A DNA stretch of 64,000 nt from Linyphia triangularis. Lineage: Eukaryota; Arthropoda; Arachnida; Araneae; Linyphiidae. Shown piece after piece: positions 13,236-25,200 of the stretch. The position numbers and the translations under genes are program-made. Below the pieces are notes generated by a model. It saw only the letters and a list, made by a program, of their open reading frames with translations. It had not been told where the DNA came from and searched no databases. The stretch lies in contig OZ021723.1 of the NCBI GenBank assembly GCA_963978545.1, positions 44,221,069 to 44,285,068 on the forward strand, written 5' to 3'. The first letter of the stretch is position 1, and each line of letters opens with the position of its first letter.

Positions 13236-16200
13236 GTTTTTATATTTCTTAAAATATATTTATACCTATCTTCAGTTTTTTTTTAACAAAAATATATCTA
13301 TCTGTATCTGGAAGAAAAGTGCACTGTGTCAAATTTTGAAATTGAGGTTTTGGTACCTTCTTGCATAAAATTTTCTTCTCTTTCTAGTGGAAGGAAGCAC
13401 TGTGTCCTAGGTTAAATAATAATCAATTTAGATGTTTTTGAAAAGCACTATGTTCCGTTATTACAAAAGAGAGAAAAGATCGTAATTGTAACATTCATTT
13501 GGCTCTCCTGTAAAATTTGCTTTTTGTGACTTAGTGCTCTTTTCTTCCGGGTATACAGGTATATCCCCCAAAAAAACACTTTTAAAAAGTAGAAGAACCA
13601 CCAACCTCAAAAACACAAAAAACTTTCTTGCAATAAAAAAAATCATAAACATGATGAAAATTTTCAGCCACAAATACAGTGATATAAAAAAGGGCCAACC
13701 TCTGATTAGAACTCTCGGTTGTGACTTGCTTAAGAATGTCTGCTTACTTAGTTTATTTTTAAAATTTAAGTTCCGCTCCCATAAAAATTTACGCTGCTTG
13801 AGGTTGGCGCCCGTCATAGGAATATTAACAATGCTTGCGTTTAAAGTAGTTTATGGCAGATTACACGAATATTCGAGTTCATGATTTCATTTGGATAGGT
13901 AGGAAATACAAAGTGATGTAAATCTTCATGTTCATGTAACTTTCAAAATAGTATAGAGACACTGTGCTCAAATGCTTGCATTTGAATATATTTATTAAGA
14001 ATTTTTTAAGTAGGAAATTGAAGTATTTGTGGTAAGCTTTTGTTTGGTTGATACATACATTTTGGAAAGTTTTTATTGTCTGGGGGCTTTAAAGGTTAGT
14101 AATTAAGACGGGCGCCAACCTCAAGCAGCGTAAATTTGTATGGGAGCGGAACTTAAATTTTAAAAATAAACTAAGTAAGCAGACATTCTTAAGCGAGCCA
14201 CAACCAAGAGTTTTAATCAGAGGTTGGCCCTTTTTTATATCACTGTATTTGTGGCTGAAAATTTTCATCATGTTTATGATTTTTTTATTGCAAGAAAGTT
14301 TTTTGTGTTTTTGAGGTTGGTGGTTCTTCTACGTTTCAAAAGTGTGTTTTTTGGGGATATCAGAACTTTTTTTTTAACACTGGCGACTTCTATTTTTTGA
14401 ATTTGTCCGATTAATCGTTTTTCTATATATCACCTATGGTACACCTGGTACCAGGAATATTCATAATTCTTCAAACTGAGTTCGACGATACCTTGCATGC
14501 AATAATTATCTTTAAAATTGATAAACCGGAAGTGGTACCGATAGCATACCTGGTACTTTAAACATTCATAATTCGTCAAAACAAAAGTCCAACATGCCAT
14601 ATTTATCTTGGAATTAGATAAACCGAAAGTGGTACTACCTATGCTATACCTGGTACCTTAAACATTCATAATTTTTCAAGACAAGCTTAACGACACCCAA
14701 CATGCCATATTTATCTTCAAAATTGATAAACCAGAAGTAGTACCACCCATGGTACACCTGGTACCATGAATATTCATAATTCTTCAAGTTGAGTTCAATG
14801 ATATTTTACATGCTAAAATCTACTTGAAAATTTACAAATTGGTTGAATGCGGATGGCAGTAACCATCAAAATCGACCACGAACGAGTAATAGAAACTTGT
14901 GTATGGCAACTCAACCCCCAAAACTTAATGAAATATGTTGCCATTGACAAAGAGCCTGTCTGCCAAGTTTCAGCTCGTTTGGTTAGTTTGTACGCACAAC
15001 GACCTATTTTAGTGCATAATAACGACTAATCAGTCCGGGACCCACAGCTTAACGTGGATTCCGAATCACAACGAACATCCACACCTAAACCAGGGATCAA
15101 ATCCGGCACCTTTAACATACAAGGCTAGAGCGTTCATACCATTGAAAATTTATTCTAATAAATTGTTACAAATAAATATTACAAGTTTTTCACAGTCTAA
15201 ATATTGCAATATACATTTTTTTTATTATACCAAGCATTATTTTGGTTCACATATAATAACCCATTGATATCTGACAAAATTTAAAATATTTTCTTAGCAA
15301 CAATTTTAAAATTTACTATGAAATTACAATTTTGAGGATATATGATTCTACGATTTCATTCTACAACAGAAATTCATTCTCAACACATCTTTAAAAACGA
15401 ATGACATTTGTGCAAATTCCATTAGCCAATCGCAATGCATGGTTCATTTAGTCCTCTGTAATGAATTGACTGTGACGTCAGCTCGCATAACCTCCACATT
15501 TATACTTTGTATTTAGCCCATAGTATCTTGCAACAAAATGTGATTGTTTTCATTTTCCAATGGAGATTTCCCGAAATTAAAATGTTTTTGAAAGTTAACT
15601 CTCTCTATATTATCATACAGTTCAAATAACACATGCAACTTGAAGAACAAATATTTCTCTTTAATTCTGTCTCTTCACAAATTAAATTATTTCAATTTTA
15701 AAGATGTTATAAGCCATATAATTATAGTCTAATTCGTTCTGCCTATACTTCATTCTCTCTCACTTAATTCATTCTCACTTAAGCCTAACATGTCGGAAAA
15801 ACTAACTTCAAAGTTATAGCAAACCTGTTTGGCAACTTTTGGCATATATTTCTGAACCACAGTTACAAGCTGATCGCCTTTATCTGTCGCCAAATTATGA
15901 AATGAAAAAAAGTGTTTTTAAATTAATTAAAAATAGAAAGAAATATTTAATGAAGTTCAAACCAGCGTAGGATTTTAAGTTGAAACATTCCGCATCCTAT
16001 AATTCAATCCTTTTGAAGATATATAGCTTAGTTAGGGCTGGACGTTTGTCTAAATTTTTACATCAAAATCGGGCTAGAACATGTTTTTTTATTTCATTTT
16101 GGAAATTTCAATATTTTTTTCCTTCGTTGTCTTTAATCCTATGTACTCAATTTTTTTTCTTTGAAAGATATCACCGAGACGAATCTATGGTATTTTTTGT

Positions 16201-19200
16201 ATAATTATGTGAAGTTTCGTAAGCGTGCTAGAAAATAGTCAATTTCGGCTTTTTCGCTGGAAGTTGTGCAGAGAATAGATACTTACTGTCGTTTCTGCCT
16301 TTTTAAGGTTGGCGGCGAAACGACCGTTTCGTCTGATATATATACACTCGTTTTCATTCACAGAAATATGGAAATTAAAAATAAATGTTACTTTAATCTT
16401 TTGGAATACCACCTCTTCTCACATACTAAATTTAAATTACCCTTTACTTAAGAATGTGTTTCAGATAAAAGTTATGTTTTTATAGACAATCCCACGGTCA
16501 TTGAAAGTCATTAAAAGTGCTTAATATTTTTGAACTTGTTTTCAAGGCCTTGAAAGTCCTTGAAAATGCTTAGAGGTCCTTAAAAGTCCTTAATTTTTGC
16601 AGATGTTGTGTGGTCTACTGCAAAATTTATAAAAAGAGAACTCGGACTTGCTATCCCCGAGTAACCGCCACTTATCTCCATCGTATCAGAATTTTCCAAC
16701 ATATTTGTATTACGCATCCACCAACTTGTAACTTTTTTGGTAGGATATACTATTGAACTTCCTTTATATATAGACATAATGCCTGAAAACAAATTTTCAA
16801 AGGTCCTTAAAAACATTAATTATTGTCCTTAAAAGTCATTGAAAAGTCAGTGATTTTCATTCTGTGATTTGAGTGGGAACCCTGATAGAGATATTTACTT
16901 TTTGAAAGTTTTTTACCTGCAGAATGGTATAATTTATTAGCAATATCATTTAGTTTTTTTATTGCATTTAAATGTTAAGTAATTATATTTGTTTTGTTTT
17001 TTCAGTGCCAAGCTATTATTAAGGACCTTAAAGAGAAACTGGAGGAAAATGAATTTGCGGAAGATACTGAATTATGCCCAGTTTGCTTTGATAAGGTTTC
17101 TGATCAGCTTCATCGTTTAGAATATTGTGGACATGCCTACTGTAAAGAATGCATTTTGCATTGGTTCGAAAATGCAACTGATTTCCCATTGAATTGTATA
17201 GTGAGTTTAAATATTTAATTTTTTGCATTAAATTGAACTAAAAATCTAGGTAGAGTATCTCTCATATTTGTATTTCTTTAAAATCATCATTTTCTTTAGG
17301 GGCTTAGCAATTAAAAGAACTAAATGATAGCAAAAATTTCAACCATAGGAGGCTTACTTTTGAGTTTTTTTGCTTTCCAAGAACTAAAAGGTGGTATAAA
17401 GTAATGAAGTTGACTAGTTATAACAAATTACTCTATTTGATATGACTTGTTATAAGCATTATGATCTTTTTATTAATGAACAAAGTTGCATAGGCTTTTG
17501 GTACTAGTCTGTATCCATCACTTTTGTTGGAATTTTTAAGTTTTATTAAATAAATAAACACTTTTTACTTTCCAATTAGGTTTGCTTGAAATTATCAAAG
17601 AGTTGAAAATTAATGTGAAAATTGAATGTTTATTTTTGAAATATTTTTTTGTTTAGTTATCGTTGTACATAAAAACCCGTGTAAAATCATAATGTAAGAA
17701 CTTAGGAAAACTATTGTTATAGATAGATTTCACTCGGAGAGTTTGAACATTTGTACATTCTATGTTTGTGTAAGTAGTAATGTAAGAAGAGCCACTAAGC
17801 CACACAGGAATCAATTGACATATTAATAACGTTTTTATTTAAATCATTAAAGGAGACGTTTCCACTAGCATGACTGCAGCCATCGCTTGTACATTTTACT
17901 CTGCTTAAAACAAAAAACAATCCTTTGGTTCGTTGTCACTCGCGACTCTTGATTAGTGATGTCATTCAAGAGTTGGAAACTACTACTCACAGTAATGTGT
18001 GCATGAACATCTTGGATTGTATTTAGAGATCTTAATTTTACTTTAATTAATATAAAGGTATATATTTTTATACAATAATTAATACATTTCTAATGAAATA
18101 AATATAATTAGCTATTCAACCATTTTGCCATTTTATATTTTTCCTAAGAAAACAGATCAAATATATTTACCGCCCTGAGAAACACTTTTGCATTTCTGGA
18201 CACTCTAACTTAATTTGGAGAAAGCATAACTTAATTGATAAATTTATTTTGTAGAAGTAAAGTACAATGGGTATACCATCAATAATTATTGTTTTATGAT
18301 TTTATGTGTATATGGCATTTTTACTTTCAATTACCTATATGTATGCATATTGTAATGAAAGTATAGCATTCGTTAAATTTTTTTTTGTATTTTTTCTCAT
18401 TTTGGAACGTCATGATTTCAAAAAAGTAGTCTAGAAAAATATCTGTCTGTGTGTACGTGGTGAGCATAATTCCTGAACAAATTGACCTGGGTTATTCAAA
18501 TTTGATGTGTGGATTAGTGGTAACCATGAGACCTACCATTAAAGTTTTTGTCAAAATCGTGCTTGTGCAGGGTTCCCATGGTGGGACAGTGATACAGGGT
18601 TCCCACTGTCATTAAAAGTGCTTAATATTTTTGAACTTATTTTCAAGGCCTTGAAAGTGCTTGAAAATGCTTAGAGGTGCTTAAAAGTCCTTGAAAATGT
18701 TTAGAGGTCCTTAAAAGTCCTTAATTTTTGCCGATGTTGTGTGTCCAACTTCCAACTGCAAAATTTATAAAAATACAATTTGAACTAGCTATTCCAGAGT
18801 GGCTGCCACTTATCCGCACCGACATATTTGTATTACACATTCACCAACTTGTAACTTTTTTGGTATAATATACTTTATTAAAAACAGACATGATGCCTGA
18901 AAACAAATTTTCAACGGTCCTGAAAAACATTATTTAGGTGCTTAAAAGTCTTTGATTTTCATTCTGTGATTTGAGTGGGAACATGATTGCTAAAAATGGC
19001 TCTAACGATTTTGATAAAAATCGCTGTGGTAATGCCTCTTAAGGTGTTCTAAACATCCCCACCTCCGAAAATTCCTGTAAAAATGCCTTAATGGCGTAGA
19101 ATGTTGGAAAACAAATGCCTTTAACTCAGAGTTCTCTTTCCTTGAGCATACCTCATGAACAATAGTTTTTTCTTCTTTCCTCAGTTTCACTTTAAGAAAG

Positions 19201-22200
19201 GATAATATAAGAATTATGGAAAAGTATACCGACAAAATCATCAATTTGGCAAAGTTTTTTTTTAAAAACCCTTACAAGAATTATCGCAAAAAATATCGCC
19301 AAACTGGCAATTTTTTTAAATGAATGATGAAAATATAAAAACAGTAAATGATACAAATTGACACCTGTATTATAAAGTGTAATTGAAAATTGTGCAATGT
19401 TCCACACCCCTAGTTTCTTTTGTAATTTGACAAGGTGAAAATATTCGTTAATTTTAATTATACATAAATAAACAATGTAAGTATTTTATTTTTCAAAAAA
19501 AAAAAAAAAAAGTTTTTTTTTAGAATTTTTTTTTTTTTTAGTTTTGTTTGTTGATTTGATGATGGAAATGACACTTGCATGACTTTTATATTCGAATTCA
19601 TCTAATGAGTTCAAATGCCCACCTGAAACATTTGATAATGAAGAAACAAAAGCCAGTTAAGTTGAATTGGACTATTGAATGTCTTTTAATTTTCTAAGTT
19701 AAAAGAAAATCGGGATATATTATAGTACCTGGTTTCTAAAGAGGTAAAAATATCTTTATAGCCAGGTGCATCTAAAAAGTGATTATCAATGTAGGAGGCA
19801 GGTTCAAAATAAATTGAGTGAATAGGAATTTGCAGGGACCAAAGTAAATTTTGTCACATGCAGGTTTATTTTTATTGGCAGTATCGTTATATACAGGTTT
19901 CGCTGTATTAGATACTACCATTTAAACTAATATGTCAATCGTGTTTTTATGTAATAGGAGAGGCTTCCTTGTTTCATAAATTTTTTTCCTTATTGGAGAT
20001 TGATGATCAAAATAAAGTATGTTTCTAGTTTTCTTTTTAGTTTGTAACAATATAAAAGGTTATTTTTTAATGTTGTCTTTACTTATAAAAGCAATGGACA
20101 ATTCCTGCATTTTTTAAAAAATTATTTAAATAAGTTTATATTTATGAAGAATTTCTTTCTAATTTCAAGTGTCCAAACAAAAGTTCTTTAAAAAAATTAG
20201 TTATTTTAAATATTAAGAAAAAAAATGCCCCAAAACCGAGCTAAAACTAGTATGATCAAAACATTCAACTATAATTATGATGTCAAAACATCCTTCCGTT
20301 TCTATAGTTATCGTGAGGTTTCTGCCAAATAGTTAGTGTGTGTTTGGCATCTGTATTTAGTAGACAATTGAAATATCCCATACTGGTTGGCGCGATTTGC
20401 GAGAAACTTGCAAAACTGGTTTCCGCTGCTGTGTTTCAAGCCAAGCTATTTCAGAACTTTTGACGTCACATTAGCTTCGAGCTGAATGAATCGTTTTCTT
20501 GCAAAAGTTTAACTGAGGAACTTTGATTACACATTAAAAAAAGAAAAAGCGCATTGAGCAGGAATTTTTATGTTTGTGGCCTTTTCGAAACATTTAGAGT
20601 TGAATAATAATTAAAAAAATGTGGGAATTGTCCTTTGCAGCTTATTCAAAATTTGGAAATTATGAATTGGACACTTAATTGTTTTAATTAATTTAATCCA
20701 CTAAATAGTTTGATCCATAAACATAATGGATATTCTTGCAAACTAGACAAAACAATCAACATCTACTGATACTATATTTTATAACATACCAAAGTCTGCT
20801 CATATGTGTAAATAAATTTTGCTTAGTGAATCCTAAAAATATGCTCTTTCTCCTTAAATAGACTTGTGAAGCAGCAGTTGTTTTGGCTGATATTCAGTGG
20901 GCAACAAAGGAAGTCAAATATTTCGAAACAGAAGTTTTTAAGAAAGCTTTGATAGCATTTGTTCAAAGTAGAAACGATATAAGCTACTGTCCCAGTCCAG
21001 ATTGTCCAATGATCTTTAGAATTAGCAACGATGGAACTATATTTGATTGTCCATTGTGTAACAATTCCATTTGCACTCAGTAAGTATATTTCTTTAAAGT
21101 CCTTTCTTTATATAATGCATTCATACAGTGTATTGTAATTAATACTGTATAAACTATTTTCTAAAGATGTGTATTGTAATCTACATAACTTTTGTTTGTG
21201 TAGATTTTTCGTTAACTTATGATGTTGTGTTTTTGTATTTTGATGTAGCTCAATATTATTTGCATAAATATTCTTATGTGAGTACAACTATTGCAAAGTG
21301 ACCTAAATTTGAAAGTATTTCCTACTCAGCCATCTTATATTTTGGTGATATTTTCTCACAATGTACAAACAACTCTAGAGCATAAGTTTTGGAAAATATC
21401 ACTTTAATATAAAGCCTACATAGTCATTTAGTTTGCTGAATCTACATGTCCATTTTTAGTGAAGGTCACTTTACCCAATCCAAAGTGCTTTAAATAATTA
21501 AGTTCAACTTTTATCAATTAAAATCTAAAAATGTAATAGATTGATTTTAGTTTCCAGATTTAACTTCTGTTATTTTTCAAGGAAACTGGATGTACATAAT
21601 ATGGTGAGAGTGATACATATTTCACAAATAAGTCTCTAAGTATCCAGCAAATAATACAATAAAAAATAAAAAAAATAAAAAAATTTGAAGTTATAAATCT
21701 AAATTAAAGACATTTGAAGTTCTAATAATTTGTCGGTTGATAAACTGTAAACCTGTGACTAAACACTGCAAGCAGCCAAACTAAGTAGCTATTCCAAACT
21801 TTCATCTCTATTTTGATAATTTTTAAGGAATCATTTATTTTTATTTAATTAATTAACAACTATATTTTTAGAAAAACATTTTCGCCATTCTATAAGAATG
21901 AATGACTAGATATTACCTGAAAAATTCAAATTGTTTTTAAATTGATTCACTGCCATGATTCTTTAGCTCTGAAATCTGAACTTAATTTTTTATGAACAAT
22001 TTGTATGTGACTAAGTACTCTTTCCTTTTTTTATTTAGAGGGTTAAAGCAAATAATAAGTTACAAAAAATTTGAGTTTTATTATACAATCAGTATTATTA
22101 CCAAAGAACTATTAAAGTCCGAAAATGTAATTAAAAAACTTTTTATTACAACACAGTATTAACTATAGTATCAGTGATGAAAATGAACAAGGGATTGAGT

Positions 22201-25200
22201 TCACATGAGGGCATAGTAACTTTTTACTTGCATACATCTGTGGATCCAAGGTAAATTATAATTTTTTATATGCAGTTTCTCAGGTAGGAAGTAGACAATT
22301 GTAATTGTGACAATTTGGTTGGCTTCACTCGTCATGTTGCCCGTTGGAACTTTTTTAGGTTTCCTTCAATCTTATTTGTAAATGCGAGATGGTTCATCTG
22401 AGGAATTACATAACTTCTGAATTATAATATCTATAAAAACAATTTGTAAAGGAATAATTAATATTAGTTATTTATAAAAATTTAAAGCATAAAATAAAAT
22501 TCAAGCAAATTTCAGAATCTGAGTCTTTGATTCAGAAAGTGTAATGTCTTCATACTATTTATGTAATGTCAGGGTTCCTATGATCATTAAAAGTGCTTAA
22601 TATATTTTAACTTGATTTCAAGGTCTGAAAGTACTTGAAAATGCTTAGTACTTGACAATGCTTAGAGGTCCTTAAAAGTCTTTAATTTTTGCTGATGTTG
22701 TTTGCCCAACTGCAATATTTATAAAAATACCAACTCGAACTATTCATCCATGACTGCCATTTTTTCAGGTAAAATATATTTTATTAAGAATTTATATATA
22801 GACATGATGCCTGAAAACAAATTTTCAAAGGTCCTTAAGAACCATTATTTAGGTCCTTAAAAGTCTGGTTTTCATTCTGTGATTTGAGTTGGATCCCTGA
22901 ATAGATATCATGCCGTAATACGTTAAAAAGCCTTAAATCCTAAAAAAAGTGCATATTTTGATGCTCTTGCTTATGTCTTTTGAAATTACATAATTTTTTA
23001 ATTGTTGTATAGGTTTATATGACTTATGAACTTAAGCAATTCAATGAGATACAAAGGCTATCTTTTTTTTTGTTAAATGATCTTAAGCTGTTTAGTTTCT
23101 GTGTTATGTTGTTTGTGATATATGTATTGTCTTTGAAACCGAAAGCCATGTGGTCTATTTGTATTTTGATAAACTCATTTAGCTATATAAGCCTACATTT
23201 TTCGTTAGTATGTAATACTGGAGTTCTGACAGGAGAAAAGGCATCCAAAATAAGTTGTTGGGGAAATAATTGTTTCCATATCAATAAATGTAACAAAATC
23301 AAACATCTTAAGAAACAAAATTTTGCATACTTTACCAAATTTTTCAAAATAATTTTCTATTTCGGAAAAAAAAAAACACCTTGTCCATGTTCATCAACTT
23401 TTTATTTCATTTTCATACTCCTTTTTTTTGATAAAATGTACTTGAGTTTCTTGTTTGTTATTCACCAAGTTTTAAGATAACAGTATTACATTTTGTAGCA
23501 AACCTCATCCAAATAGTTATTAAAATTTTCCAACAGGAAAATTTGAACAAAGTAATTATTTTAATTCCAAAACCTTTGTTTTTATGTTATGTTTTAGGAA
23601 TGTTGAAGTTTAAATTCTGTGCAGCAATTTAACAGGGTAGTACAATGTTAATAAATAAGGTGTTTAAGTATTATATAATCATAATTATTGAAGGCATATG
23701 ATATTGTTGGTTATTACATTAGCAAAAAAAAAAAGCTTTTTCAGCAAAGATAAATTTAATAATATTTATCAAAAGATATCGGAACCTATAAGCACCACAC
23801 TAATTTGCACATATTTAAATATTTTTTTTTGTTTAAAATAAATTGTTTATTTTAGATGCGAGGAAGTATATCATTATGGAATGAGTTGCAGTTTACACCA
23901 ATGCTGCAAAGAGGATAATGATTATAGCTTAAAGGTAAAAAACCATCCTCGATTACTTTTAAGTGTTTTTTAAAAATATTAGCCTAGTATGAATTTACGA
24001 TAATTTTACAAAGCATTGAGCTTAGTGATCACCTGAAGAAATCTTAAGTTTGAAATTAATTTATTTTTAGTGGACCGAATCTTTTTTACATAAAATGACT
24101 GAATTAATGTCGTTTGGATTAAAGAACGTTGTTTGGCTCAAGTTTTATCTGATTGAAACAACTGTTTGAAAGGAAGTTAATATGTGTGATGATTTATTAC
24201 TAGCTCCTTAAACTTTTCTATTCCAATGGTTTGTTGTCTACCATTTCAAAGGTGGCTATAACATAATTCAATCAGTCATAAAAATTTGGTTAAAGAAACT
24301 AATTCTTTTAATGGAAATTGGCCGTCTTTTCAATAAAATATAAATCAATATACAGTACTTTCATCTTAATAATAGTCTTAAATTGTAGCAGATAGTAAAT
24401 TATGTTTTAAAAAGAGAGAGAATTGATTGAAAATGTACACTTTTGTTGTTGTAAGAACATGCTTTTTGTGCTTGTTTATTTTTACCTAATAAAGTTATCA
24501 TACTAGTTAAGAAGGGAAAAAAAAAGTAAAGGAAAACATTTTCTACTTAACATATCTGAAGTTTCTAATTATCAACTTATTTTTGTTATTCACCTATATG
24601 TACTAATGACGATCGTAACAAAATATAATCTAAATGTTACATTAAATTACTCTACTCTATGGTACTTAGTCTAGTCATTCTAGAGTTGAACCTTGCACAA
24701 ATTCCCATTGAGCTGAAATTTTGCAGAGTGGCTCTGTTTGATGCCCTGAACAACCCACAAAAAGTCCCCTACTCTCCCCCTTTGGCATCCTTGTTTTTTA
24801 GGTGCTGGAATGCTGGGGCGTTGGAGAAATGCTGGAGTAGTTGTTATGCACGAACGGCTAGTTGCATTGACCTCAAATAAAGCTAAAATGAAAGGCAAAT
24901 AAATGGGCTTTAATTTAAATATAAATTTTATATCATTCATTAACTTACAAAATCGATAAAAGCCCGCCAAAGTCGAAAAACCATGCATTTTTCTCTACTT
25001 TTTCGATTTGAGCTCTTCTATTTTTTGTACATGATTTACACATTTGACATCAAGCTATTCAACTCTTTTTCAGCTTTCTAGAGATATATAAATATTGATT
25101 GTGCGATAAATAGTTGCAGATATATAATGAGCGTTTCAGTGAAATTCAACCTCGTATTGGGAGTTTCTTAATAAAGCGTGCAGTGTTTCACCCTGATCAA

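Noticed and set aside
13461..14271. 60-118-codon frames in the inverted repeat
   Set aside because: They occur as mirrored pairs in the two arms and have no known domain, so they are products of the repeat.
14847..15029. 60-codon open frame
   Set aside because: It spans the GAGCTGAAACTTGG block and the tail of SINE S1, so it is a chance composite.
16994..17005. Start codon just before exon B suggesting an independent RING gene
   Set aside because: These 12 nt belong to the polypyrimidine/acceptor tract TTTTTTCAG. The exon is in phase with exon A and completes the RBR protein.
23019..23480. 153-codon open frame in gene 1 intron 3
   Set aside because: Composition is Phe/Leu/Lys-rich as expected from AT-rich DNA. 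No domain, and it sits inside an intron of a well-supported gene.
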